A stretch of DNA of 64,000 nucleotides from Combretum micranthum. Its lineage: Eukaryota; Streptophyta; Magnoliopsida; Myrtales; Combretaceae. The notes under the pieces were generated by a model. The model saw only the letters and a program-made list of their open reading frames with translations. It did no database searches and had not been told where the DNA came from. A program made the position numbers and the translations under genes. Below are positions 11,200 through 21,435 of this stretch, piece after piece (the stretch's first letter is position 1; each line of letters opens with the position of its first letter). The stretch covers positions 248,001 to 312,000 of the forward strand of contig JAMXBD010000689.1 in assembly GCA_024138025.1 (NCBI GenBank), in the 5' to 3' direction.

Positions 11200-11680
11200 T
11201 TCTTATCTTACCCCATGCCTCTTGAGATACCAGAGATATCATTGACAAGAAATCCTTTTCCTTAGTCTCTAAAGCCTTCCACCACATGGAATCTCACCAC
11301 CACAAGTCACTCAAACCCCTCCATTCCGACCACCTCCCTTCGTCCTCCGCCGCTACCCAAACCTTATTGACCTTGGCCTCACCCTTTGTCCCTGCATCAT
11401 CGATGCTTCTCTTTCCACTATCTCCTCTTCCGCCATCTCCGCCACTACCAGACCCAGATGCTACACCAGTAATGGGCTTATGACCTTCGCCACTAGGTGC
11501 CTAAACCTGGTAGAGCTAGACCTCTCGAATGCGATAGAGATGAGGGATGCTGGTGCGGCAGCGGTTGCGGTAGCCAAGAATCTGCAGAGGCTGTGGTTAG
11601 GGAGGTGTAAGCTGGTGACGGATATGGGTGTTGGTTGTAATGCTGTTGGGTGTAGGAAGCTGAAGCTGATGAGTTTGGTT
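11200..11680 (+). pseudogene. FBL3: Captured fragment of an F-box/LRR-repeat protein 3 gene
   Basis: The conceptual translation carries KKSFSLVSKAFHHMES, then (in another frame) RRYPNLIDL...LCPCI, then LVELDLSNAIEMRDAGAA and LGRCKLVTDMGVGC. This matches the end of the F-box domain and the first leucine-rich repeats of plant F-box/LRR-repeat protein 3, an SCF ubiquitin-ligase substrate adaptor. One frameshift lies near 11338. Similarity stops near 11675 in the middle of the repeat array, so under 200 of roughly 650 residues are present. The preceding 11,000-11,200 looks like the donor's 5' leader. It lies antisense to the host retroelement. Confidence 0.75.
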
Positions 11681-11854
11681 AAATCATTGACGGGATTTAT
11701 AGGGTTACTGGTATTAGAGATGATATCATTATGCAGGATAGTATCTTAAATATGTATCATTATTGGTTGATATGTGTGCTCGGTATGACCAAGTTAATGA
11801 AGCTTTGGTGATCCATCAAGTTTTGCGATTGCAATAATGAACCTAAAGCCGATG
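11681..11854. other. Unassigned segment between captured fragments
   Basis: Joins the FBL3 piece to the MED15 piece. A plus-strand frame contains PPR-like wording (QDSILNMY, then QVNEALVIHQ after a shift), possibly part of a further gene fragment, but this is too short to assign. Confidence 0.25.
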
Positions 11855-12525
11855 CTGCATATCATGCTGATATGAATTTGATTGTTGCTGCAAATTCACT
11901 TGTCGCTACAATTGTGAAGGCTGTGACTGGATCTGAGACATCATTTGCTGCTGCATTAGCTGTAGTTGTGACTGTTGTCCTTGTGAGGGCAACAAGTTTG
12001 ATCCACTTGGCTGCATTTGCTGTTGAACAGGAACCTTTTGCTGTTGCATAATATGAGCAGAATGCTGACCAGTAGGCATGCTAGTAGTGCCAGCTTGAGA
12101 CCCAAGCAGTGGCAGCTATTGATGCAATCTAGAGACGTTGCTTTGTGAAGCCAACTGTTGAGAGTGAATATTGGGCAGGTTATTTTGCTGGGGCATTAAC
12201 TGTTGTTGCTACTGTTGTTGTGATTGCTGCTGTTGCTTACCAGGCATCTGCCTTTGTGGATTGACAAACATATTGGAAGCTTGTGCCATTGAATTCCCAA
12301 GTGAATTTTGAGAAAGATCTGACATGTTCTGCATATTGGTATTCTGGCCCAACCCAGATACATGAGGCATTGTGGATGATAAGCTGGAGGATGCCTGAAC
12401 TCCAGCAGATGAAATATTGTTTTGTATATTCTGAGATAAAAGCTGCTGCCGAGTTTGGGACTGACTGGGAACAAGTGAATTAGGAATCGACTAGCTTTGA
12501 TTTGGAATCTGTTGCTGCTTCTTTC
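11855..12525 (-). pseudogene. MED15A: Captured fragment of a Mediator subunit 15 gene
   Basis: The minus strand translates to the Gln/Ser/Asn-rich linker typical of plant MED15a: QQQIPNQS, SQSQTRQQLLSQNIQ, MPHVSGLGQNTNMQNMS, NSLGNSMAQ, RQMPGKQQQQ, then MQQQKVPVQQQMQ and MMSQIQSQPSQL. MED15 is a tail subunit of the Mediator coactivator. Only this middle segment is present, without the N-terminal KIX domain, and several in-frame stops interrupt it. It is in sense with the retroelement but opposite to the FBL3 and PPR pieces on either side. Confidence 0.75.
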
Positions 12526-13710
12526 ACATCCCTGTTTCAGTCAATCAAAGAACTTCTAGGATCCAAAAATCTAAACCCCAAACCCGAAACCAAGTATGGG
12601 TTTTCCATTTCGCAACAAACCCTTGAGGTGGGTTCTGTTAAAGTTGCCAACTTGAACACCTGTGCACTGCTTGTTTGTGAAAATGACGCCGAAAATGTTA
12701 CCTTAAATTTAGAAGAAGCGAGCAGTTTGATGGGTAGCAGTGATGATGTTAGTCCTTTGGTGAATGAAATAACCAATATTGTTAGGATGAAGAGATGTGG
12801 TTTTGAACCGAATACTGTTGCTTATAAGACGATGACACGAATGCTTTGTGATGCAAGAAAAGCTGATATTGCACTAGAGTATTACAAGGAGATGTTGCAT
12901 AAGGACATGATGATTGAATTGGATCTTTACAGGATACTTTTGAAATGCCTAGCAGCATCAGGGGATGTTGCTGTATTTGCATCCATTGCCAATGACATGA
13001 TCAGTGGATCACAAAATCCTGAAGATACTATGTGCTATCATGTTCTGAATAGTTTTTGCATTTCTAGGAGAATTACTGAAGCTTTAGAATTGATTCGCAA
13101 GATGAAAAATAAAGGTTTAGCTATTGGGCTGAAACATTTTAAGAGCTTGGTCAAAGGGTTTTGTAAGGCTGATCAGGTTGAGGACGCTTTAGAGATAGAT
13201 GGAAAGAGAAACCGCTGTCTTTTGCTTGAGCCAACTCCTGTTCATACTCTAAATTTCACAGCGGACTTTGTTTTAGAGATACTCCATAACTGCAAAAAGT
13301 CATGCTTCTGCTGCACTACAATTTTTTCACTGGCTAAAAAAGTAGGATGGATATAGACATACCGCAGAAACTTACAACATGGCCATAAAGATTGCAGGAT
13401 CTGGAAAGAATTTCAAGCATATGAGAAGCCTTTTTTCTGAAATGAGAAGAAATAATTGCCCCATAACATCAAATACTTGGACCATCATGATCATGCAATA
13501 TGGTAGGCTTGGAGCATTGAAGGTATCAGCATAACACTTTCAATCATCTTTGTACTCTGTTCCTAAGAATTATGACCACTCTATACATGTGTGTACTTTT
13601 TTTTTATTATGTATGTCTTCATGATAATAAAATTTTGCATGAGTGAAACTTTCCTTGCTTGTGAAACTAACTCATCTCATTTTCTTGCAATGCAGGATTC
13701 TAGATTGAAG
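12526..13710 (+). pseudogene. Captured fragment of a pentatricopeptide-repeat (PPR) gene
   Basis: An open frame runs to a stop at 13354-13356 and continues after a shift to about 13520. It contains tandem 35-residue helical repeats: FEPNTVAYKTMTRMLCDA, ALEYYKEMLHKD, FKSLVKGFCKADQVEDALE, and later AETYNMAIKIAGSGKNFKH and NTWTIMIMQYGRLG. This is a P-class PPR protein, an organellar RNA-binding family; it recalls the Arabidopsis At5g06400 group from memory. A gt...ttgcaatgcag intron-like stretch (13522-13696) follows, which argues for capture of genomic DNA rather than cDNA. Neither the N-terminal targeting region nor the C-terminal half is present. Confidence 0.85.
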
Positions 13711-13899
13711 TGTTGAATCTTCATCACGTATCCTTTTGACTTCATTTTTACAAGTATGATTTTTCACTTTATAGACTGCCTAGTTAAGGTCATATTAGTA
13801 TCATCAACCATTAATGATTCTTGAACATATGCCAAAAGAATACTCAAGTCCAACATTCACATTCACCATGTGTTCCATTCATTCATCTAATGACCATGG
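13711..13899. other. Junction between the captured block and the element backbone
   Basis: No feature recognised. The right edge of the captured block must lie about here; no terminal inverted repeat or clear Helitron end is visible. Confidence 0.3.
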
Positions 13900-14190
13900 T
13901 GCCTCATGATTTTAAGACTAAGCTCTTTGTCGTTCGTGTTCCGACCACATAAATGGCAATCTTGAGACCATACACTGTATGATGACACTCTCAGTCGTCC
14001 GTGTCCCAAACTTTGCGTGATGATCTTGGAACCGCACATTACGTCTGTGTTCCATTCCTCACGTGATGATCTTGGCACCGTACCACTATGAGAGAGGCTC
14101 TCCTCAGTTGTTTGTGTCTCACTCGCCTATATGATGATCTTGGAACCGCACCACTATAAGAGAGGACTCTTTCTCATCTTGTGCACCCGG
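13900..14190. repeat. Diverged tandem repeat in the element's non-coding region
   Basis: The words 'gatgatcttgg(a/c)accg', 'accactat(g/a)agagagg' and 'cgtgttcc/cgtgtccc' recur about every 55-75 bp, giving roughly four degenerate units. Tandem subrepeats between the coding part and the 3' LTR are common in Tat-group elements. Confidence 0.6.
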
Positions 14191-15404
14191 TTGTTTGGTG
14201 AATGAATGCGATACTCTGGTAGCTGATACACTTGTTGCATATGTCTCATGCTTTGAATTTGAGTTCACAAGTAGTACATATTGTCCTCTAAATCAAGGTT
14301 TTGCATAAACAACTTCATCTACTATTTTCATTGTACCAAGACTCTTTCTCCCTTTTTTTTTCATTATTTTAGTATCAAACTTGCTTTCTTCACCATCTTA
14401 TGGATGAACAATATCATAATGAGTAAATACTCCAAAGTAGACAACTATCTGATATGTATCATTGACTTTGCTTTGATAATATGGATAATGATTGATGGTT
14501 TCATTCAAAGTATGAATCCTATACCAGCGCTCCTTGAGACTTTGTAACATATCATTGCACCACTTGCTTTGTATAAATCAGCACCTATGCTTGTCACAGC
14601 TCATAGTGCATGCGATACTTTTTTTTTTTAACTCAAGTTTGGATGTCGTGTCCTACGCTCCTTTGAATTCGCTCGAGCCATCATTGCCATACCTTGAAGG
14701 AACATATTGACTTTGTTTGAAGACGAGCATTATTTTCATGGAAGCTAGTGTCACATGCACGTACATATTTTGAGCATATTGCACAAATGAACTGCATGCA
14801 TCGTTGCATGAGTGAGGATCACATACAAATAAATATTTTGCACTTTAAGCATCACAAATGTGCGTTGCACATTATTGATTTGTGATAGGCATCTACTTGT
14901 GTCTTTCTTTGCTGTAATCTTCTTGGTCATGCAATATTGTCTCCCTTCTTCCTTTCAATATGAGTTGTATCGATTATGTGAAACTGACCAAGACAATAAA
15001 ATCAACTCATCATCTCTATATCCATTTATATTCTTGATACTCATTTTCGCCTTGGTGATATATCTAGTCATCATACGCTTTGGAGTAGTAGCTCTCATAT
15101 GATTGTAACACATGAAAAGACGTAGTAGGAGGATCACTTCAATCCCTTAGATATTTGTAAAATTATTATAAGCGTCACAGACAAAGAGCATGTCTAGATA
15201 ACAAGGATTGTCATTGAAACACAACACTTAGTTTTAAAACATGTTTTTTTTTTTTATCATACGCGCTTAGGAGCAAAGCTTCAACCAAGCAGCAATATTA
15301 TCTAATATAAAAGATGAGTGGAATTATCATGTGCATTGAAGTAACACTGCTACTTCCTCGCAATCATGTTTAGGCAATCCATTTAAGGAAAATGAACATT
15401 CACG
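14191..15404. other. Non-coding region of the gypsy element
   Basis: No domain recognised on either strand; small hydrophobic reading frames here have no family resemblance. This is where RT, RNase H and integrase would be expected in an autonomous relative. Confidence 0.5.
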
Positions 15405-15515
15405 CTTATGCAGCGATAGTAGCATTCATTATCAATCGCACTCATGCAGCGATGGTAGCATTTGTTATCAATCGCGCTCATGTTGCAATAGCATTTGTTA
15501 TCGATAAATTTTTAT
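15405..15515. repeat. Three-unit tandem repeat of about 39-43 bp
   Basis: The motif 'gc(t/a)(t/c)atgcagcgat(a/g)gtagcatt(c/t)(a/g)ttatcaatcgc' occurs three times with decay of the last unit. It is visible in the plus frame as AAIVAFIINR, AAMVAFVINR and VAIAFVID. Confidence 0.75.
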
Positions 15516-16047
15516 TAGTCAAGGGGGTATTTCCCACTACTCAACTATATAGTACTTGTGTAGAATACCATATGCCAAGGATTGCTTGGTTCAATAGGCG
15601 TTGTCAAGGGGATTATCTCCACTACTTGACAACTAGAAATACCAAGAAGAAAGCGGTGATGAGCTATCAACATCGTGGGCCTGGGAGCTAAGCTTTGACC
15701 CGTCAGCAACAATGTCTAAATCAAATGTTATATTTGTTATTATTTTTCTTTCATTACTAAAGGGTAATCTTACTCATTTTGATGTTGATCCCCTTTTTTT
15801 TTTAAACTAGCTTTGCGCGCTAAGAAGATTAGTTTCTTACTTTGCAGCGACAATAGCAATGAGAAGGAAAATAAGTGATCACACCATCACATTTTCATGA
15901 ACAATACTGACTGATTGAGTAATATAGTTCATTCATTAGGTAAAAGCATCTAATGCTTTGTTTACACAGAAACAAAAGGGAAATGAGTGAGATATGATAA
16001 TAACACTCTTGGTCATAAACAGCTCTTTCTTCAATTCATGCACTGCT
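15516..16047. other. Non-coding region downstream of protease
   Basis: Contains the degenerate repeated words 'gcgctaagaag/gcgcttaggagcaaagcttc/ggagctaagctttgacc' that also occur at 15260-15290. No coding signal. Confidence 0.45.
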
Positions 16048-18636
16048 TTACATTTCCATCCTATCATAAGCCTTCTTGTGTTTCTTTACACCTCCACGAC
16101 AACCACGCTTCTTGCTTTTGTTAAATTCTCGAGTCTTAATTTCTTCTCCTGTGGGTAGTGATTTTGCGTGGGATTCCACTAAAGTCATATCTGCTTCATT
16201 TTCATGTTCATAGAAAAAGGTCGCTTCAGCAAAGTGGAGTTCATTACGATTGAATGGATTCTTTGTCGCATGGATTAGGATATCACTTCCACTCCAATGA
16301 CCTTTCATGCACTGATGTTGTGTTGAGGGTATCATGTTGTACTCGTGCAGCCATGTCCTTCCTATGAGAAGATGATAGGACACCGATGCATCAATTACAT
16401 GAAATGTAGCAAGGCTATGAATGGGCCCAACTTTAAAACTTGCTTTGACATAACCCATTGTCATTATAGAAGATTCGATAAAACTATTCACTGCGATGGG
16501 ATGCTTCATCAAGTATTGGATATCTATTCTTGCAGCTTTGAAAGTAGACATGGGCATGATATTGAGTGAGGATCCATTATCAATAAATGTCCTCTTGATG
16601 GGGTAACCATTGAGTATACTCTCTACATACAAAGGACGATTGTGATTGAAGTTCTTCAAGTGTGCATCAGTTCTAGTAAATGTAATTGCATAATCTCTTG
16701 TAGAGACCACTCCTTTCTTAGGTTGAACTATGTCGCATCCGCTATAATGACCTTGCGCAATTTGGTTAAGCACAGTCGTTGCTGCAAATCGTGCATGATC
16801 ATCAAATCCAAGGAGATCAAAGAAATTCTTAAAATTTGAAGTCTTTAGTAAAGTAAAGACGACATTATCATCCCCATGAGTTTCAATTTTGAGTGTATTG
16901 TCATTTTCTTCATGTCCTCCAACTAGTTGTGTGTCTGTTGACTCCATTATAGCAGGATCATGGGTAATGGCATTCACAGCACCACGTTAATTGCCATGAG
17001 CTGGAAGTGGGTTATTCCTGACATCATTATTCTCGATGATAAGTTCACCGTTCTCAACTCTTTCATTAAAGATCCTCTTCAAAGTAAAACAATCCTTAGT
17101 AGGATGCCCCGCAATCCTGTAAAATCTACAAAATTTAGGATTATTTTTTTCTTCCTGAGTTGGCAAATGTTCTACTCTTGGGAGTTTGAGATTTCCATCT
17201 TTTAACCACTGTTCTAGCATAACGTACACCTTTCCCATTGAGCAAGGATATGTTTGTCCTTCTTTTGCCCTCTCACCCTTGGGCTTCTCAACCCTTGGTT
17301 TCTTTCCTTCTTTGAAATCTTCACTTTGAGCCAAATTCACCGATGGTTCTCTCTTATTAAACTTAGCACTTCCTCCTCTTTGTCGTGCAACCGAATTATT
17401 GGTCCTTCGCGCATTCTCAACCAAAGTGGAGAATGAGGCTAAGGAGAGATTTTCCAAATGCACTGCATACTCAGTGAACATGCCTTGGATACAAATTTTC
17501 ACTAGCTCTCTTTCATCACATATGTCTTGAATGTCTAATGAACGCTCCCTGAAGCGCTCAATGTAATCCATCAAGTCTTTCTTGGGCTTTTGACAGATTC
17601 ATCCCATATCAGTCAAGGTCACTCGTTCTTGTGTGGAGAAAAATTTCTCTAGGAACATTTTGCACATGGTTGCCCATGAATCTACAGATCCAGGGGGAAG
17701 ATTCACGTACCAAGTGTACGCTTTCTCTGTGAGGGACTTAGAAAATTCTTTCAACTTTAAATCATCATCAAATCCATAAACCTCTAGTGTTTCAATGAAT
17801 TTCAACAAATGTTCCTTGGCACTTCCCTTTTTACCATTGAATAGCATGAATTTGGGACTCATGTAGTCCTGAGGGTATGGCTTAGCAGCAATACGTTGGT
17901 TGTATGGGAGCTTGAGATCCAATACTCTCACATCAGACTTAGCTTGTATTTCCCTTAGGTACATGTCCAGATCTTCCTTCATGACGAAAGTACCTTTAGG
18001 AGTTGAAGTAGTAACTTCAGCTGGTGTAGCTGGAGTGGCTGTTTGGAGTAAAGTTGCATTGGGTTGAACAGTAGGTCCACCAATGACAATTGGTGGTGTA
18101 GCCTGTGAGGATGAAGATCCTTCAAGTTGAGTGTGTAATGCAGGCTGGGAAGTTGATGGTGTTCCAAGCTAAATTCCAGTATTCATTACCTGAGGTGCAA
18201 GCGGTTGCGTGATTATAGGCTCTAATGGAGGGATTTGCTCTCCAACTCTGGTAGGATCTTGTTCAGGAATAGGAGTAGGATTAGCAGGTGGAGCAACTTG
18301 AGGTGCCTGAGAAGCGCGTTGTTGCGCAACAACAATAGGGGTCGACGAAGTCGCACCTTGTTGCATGGCAGCAATAGCAGCTATTCCAGGCAGGTACTGA
18401 GCAAATATTGTCATGAATTGTTGGAATTGTCTTGCAGACTCTTGCATTGATTGATTGACTTGTTTGGTATTTTCTTGCACAGCACGCAAGATCGCAGCAT
18501 TGTCGATTTGAGCACCAGTAGGTTGGTTCACATCCTCAAGTGCTGGCATGTCATGTTCAGCGGCTTCGAGATTAACATTAGTTTCTTGAGTTGTACTCTC
18601 AGTGGGATCGGTGGGTCTCTTTCTTGGAGGTGCCAT
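16048..18636 (-). pseudogene. gag-protease ORF of the gypsy element, three in-frame stops
   Basis: One frame from MAPPRKRPTDP (18636) to 16048. It holds a Gln/Pro-rich N-terminus, a retrotransposon gag domain (AYTWYVNLPPGSVDSWATM, LEKFFSTQERVTL; 17640-17760), a CRFYRIAGHPTKDC zinc-knuckle-like motif (about 17090-17130) and a retropepsin-like protease. The protease has the active-site loop IDNGSSLNIMP (about 16575) and the flap/C-terminal LLIGRTWLHEYN. D-N-G replaces the usual D-S/T-G, as in other Tat-group proteases. The frame is interrupted only by a TAG (18169-18171), a TGA (17599-17601) and a TAA (16987-16989), with no frameshift. Gag packages the RNA and protease matures Gag. No RT or integrase follows. 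Confidence 0.85.
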
Positions 18637-18658
18637 CATGCGAGTGTTAATTTCCCTC

Positions 18659-18680
18659 TCCCCAGTGGAGTCGCAAAAAA
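18659..18680 (-). promoter_or_regulatory. Primer-binding site, tRNA-Arg-like
   Basis: The minus strand immediately inside the 5' LTR reads TTTTTTGCGACTCCACTGGG. It resembles the complement of the 3' end of a plant tRNA-Arg (TGGCGAC...CTGGG), with the first bases degraded. Confidence 0.6.
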
Positions 18681-19334
18681 TGTGTGGGTATGAATCTGGA
18701 TGCAACGATCACGTGCGTGTCTCGTGACTATCGCGCTACGCGTGACCTAGGGAAACAACACGTGATAGGATGATCAAGAGAGTATCGTGTAGGGAGGAGG
18801 AGTAGGCAATCTCAATAGGCTCTAACACAGGTGTGACAGGCGAGGGAGCTATTGAGCATCAACCTCACTAAGTACCACGAATATCGTGTGCGTTCTTGAG
18901 TAAGTCGGGTAATTGATTCACTAAGATGGAAATCCGACAGCACAATGGTGTTTGTCCAAGATTTTCACCTTGTCCAAATGAGGTAAGGACTAAGGGTATT
19001 TATAGAGAATCCAGCTGTCGATGTCGTCCGTCAGATGAGACCAACGACTGACGGCTAGGATGAGTCCCTCTCATTATGGATATGGATGTGGGCTCCCTTA
19101 TGGACCCAGGCCCATAAGGCCTTCATTGTAATGTGTGTGAGCCAATTTGAGAAAGGTTAGAATTGGGCAGGCCAATTCCAACGGGCCCTATGCCAAGCCT
19201 ACCATGCCAATTCTCCCATGATCATCCCAATTGAACTGGGCCTAATTCTTTAAGCCCTGTCACATTAGCCCAAAGAATCAAATCCAAATAAGAATAAGGC
19301 TCAAGGCCTTTGTAATCAAATTTGTACATCTACA
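18681..19334 (-). repeat. 5' LTR of the gene-capturing gypsy element
   Basis: 654 bp, TG...CA, followed by the TSD CACTT. It shows about 14 substitutions from the other LTR by eye. Confidence 0.92.
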
Positions 19335-19339
19335 CACTT

Positions 19340-20177
19340 AATAAGAAATTATTTGGGTTCATTTGCATATTTTTAGGCATATTTGGTTTATCTATAATAT
19401 AAATGGATGATTTTAACTTAATGCAAAGTTTTTTAATCAATTAGAGACCATTTGCTTAACAATAAGGCATTTACTTAAAGTGTCATCTAATAGACTTATT
19501 TTCTATATAATAAGCTTAATAATTATAGTAAGCTTACCTCGGCCTTTAGGCCATATCAATAGACTAAATATTTGAATTTATCTCTTTGGACTTAATATAA
19601 ATTATGGAGTTTATACTTTAAAGGAATTAAGCAAATTTTTAGATAAGAACATATATTATATATATATATAGTCTATGTACATATACAACTTCAACTTGAC
19701 TAATTAATTAATCAATTATTGGTTGATGAGTTGACTGATATTTTCAATCTTATATGAGATCATTTCTTTTCACATATTTCTCTTCTCAATTGTACCTATC
19801 ATCTAAATTGTTGCAGGATACCTCAATTTGTTCAGGTACGTAGTGACTTGCATATTACTTGTTAAGATAGGCATCCTAAAATGAACTGATACTTAAAGAC
19901 AACTTAATTAATTGCTTGATTGTGCTTTGCATTGTTTTATTCGATCCAAGGAGTGACAACCTTACGTAGCAGTACTAGCACAGTAGTTAGGTGCTTAGGC
20001 TATTGGTGGTGCATTGCAGGTAGCTGATATGGTGAACGACATTGGAGTAATATCTATCTAGATCAAAGAGAAGTAATGTAGGATGGTTCATAACTATGGA
20101 CACCGATTGAGCTACTTTATATTACAAACTGTGATAGGTAGAGATCAGTAATGACCGCAATCTCTAGATGAGACTAT
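19340..20177. other. AT-rich spacer
   Basis: Single-copy-looking sequence between the gypsy element and the duplicated blocks. No gene recognised. Confidence 0.5.
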
Positions 20178-21435
20178 TTACTTAAAATTTCTTCTAAGGG
20201 ATAGGTATTCGAGTTATCTATATTAATACTTTAGCAGTTACCGCTACTTAGGGCCTCCAGATTCCCACAATGTGTTATGGAGTGTGGTGCTCTACTGTTG
20301 TTTTGTTGTACCTAAATTAAAAATCTAAATCATTGATTGTTGCAATTGCATTAGAATAAGATGATCATATCATGTGTGCATGTGTTACTTTGTACTAGGG
20401 ATCGACTCGTTCCCTTCTTTTTCAGATTATGAAGATGATTTGATCAAGATGCTTTGGTTACATATTGTGTGTGCATGTGTTGTTGTGTACTAGGCTTCAG
20501 CTTGTTTCCTTCATTTTTAGGTTATGAAGATGATTTGATCTAGATGCTATGGTTACATGGTCCATGGCTTTGATATTGATGAGAGACTGGATGAGCTGGA
20601 CGTTTAAATATATTGGATATTGTATTGTTAATTTCTTAGAATATAATATTTGTATTATAAGGTTTCCTACGTATTAAAGTGAGAATATTTCTAATGATTC
20701 AGCTAAATAATTTGATTGGATATTATTATATACAAAACTTAAATAAGGTTTTCTTAATTTAAAATTGGTTAGAAACTCACTTAGTAAATAATAGCCTTTG
20801 TATATAATACTTAACCGTTAGACATGGCAGAACTATTGGTGCTGTGGACGCTGTTTGGGACATGACAGTATGCATATGTGCTGGATAATAACCAATCATA
20901 TTTTAATAAAAGGAATATATAGTGGATAGCTTTTAAAAAAAAAATCACTATACGTGTTAAAAATGATTGGTATTTATTTACCATGCGTACAAGACATGTG
21001 ATGTGTATTACTCATTGAAGCCTATCTCGACGAATAAATATTTTTCATGTATTGTGAAATGAATATTATTACTTATTTTGTTTTAAGGTTTTTCTTTTTT
21101 GCTTTTTTTTTTCTAAATTTATTTGACACATGACACTTGTTTATTTGTGGCGTCATGAATGTGATAGCGTTTGTGGGATAGAAAACTCCATCTCACTTCA
21201 CTTGCTTTTCTTTTGTTTATTTTCTCTCATTTTTCTTTTTTTTTTTCTTTTTCTTTTTCTTTCTTCTTTTTCCCAACACATTCTACGTGGTTTCTATTGG
21301 AAAATCATTAGCCCCCTCCTCTAAAAGAAAAAAAAAAAATCCGTTAGAAATAGCTTCTTCAAAACTTCAGGTGCGGTCCTACACTGCCTCCAACAAAAGG
21401 AAGTCTGTTACAAAAGAGAAATCTTGTTAAATATT

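Larger units (their letters stand above)
9107..19334 (-). mobile_element. Complete non-autonomous Ty3/gypsy-type element carrying host gene fragments
   Basis: Two 654-bp direct repeats (TGTGTGGGTATG...ATCTACA) bound the element. The 5-bp target duplication CACTT lies at 9102-9106 and 19335-19339. The LTRs show about 14 substitutions and no indels by eye, so insertion is fairly recent. On the minus strand the order is 5' LTR, primer site matching tRNA-Arg, gag, protease, a non-coding part with tandem repeats, host gene fragments, purine tract and 3' LTR. No reverse transcriptase, RNase H or integrase motif is present, so it must depend on a partner element, like TR-GAG non-autonomous elements. 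The Gag/protease type and tRNA-Arg primer fit the Tat (Ogre/Retand) group. Confidence 0.9.

Noticed and set aside
12526..13710. PPR fragment as an active gene
   Set aside because: It lies inside an LTR element, lacks both ends of the protein, its apparent start is not an ATG, and a stop interrupts it.
13745..13785. Possible Helitron 3' end (CTAG followed by T) near the right edge of the captured block
   Set aside because: No GC-rich hairpin precedes it and no matching 5' TC terminus was found near 10,640.
14281..15102. Hydrophobic 80-88-codon frames in the gypsy element
   Set aside because: AT-rich composition yields hydrophobic translations; no conserved motif and antisense to the element.
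21130..21324. 64-codon frame repeated at 34157-34342
   Set aside because: Present in both duplicated blocks but with a changed frame and T-rich end; it reflects the T-rich tract, not a conserved gene.
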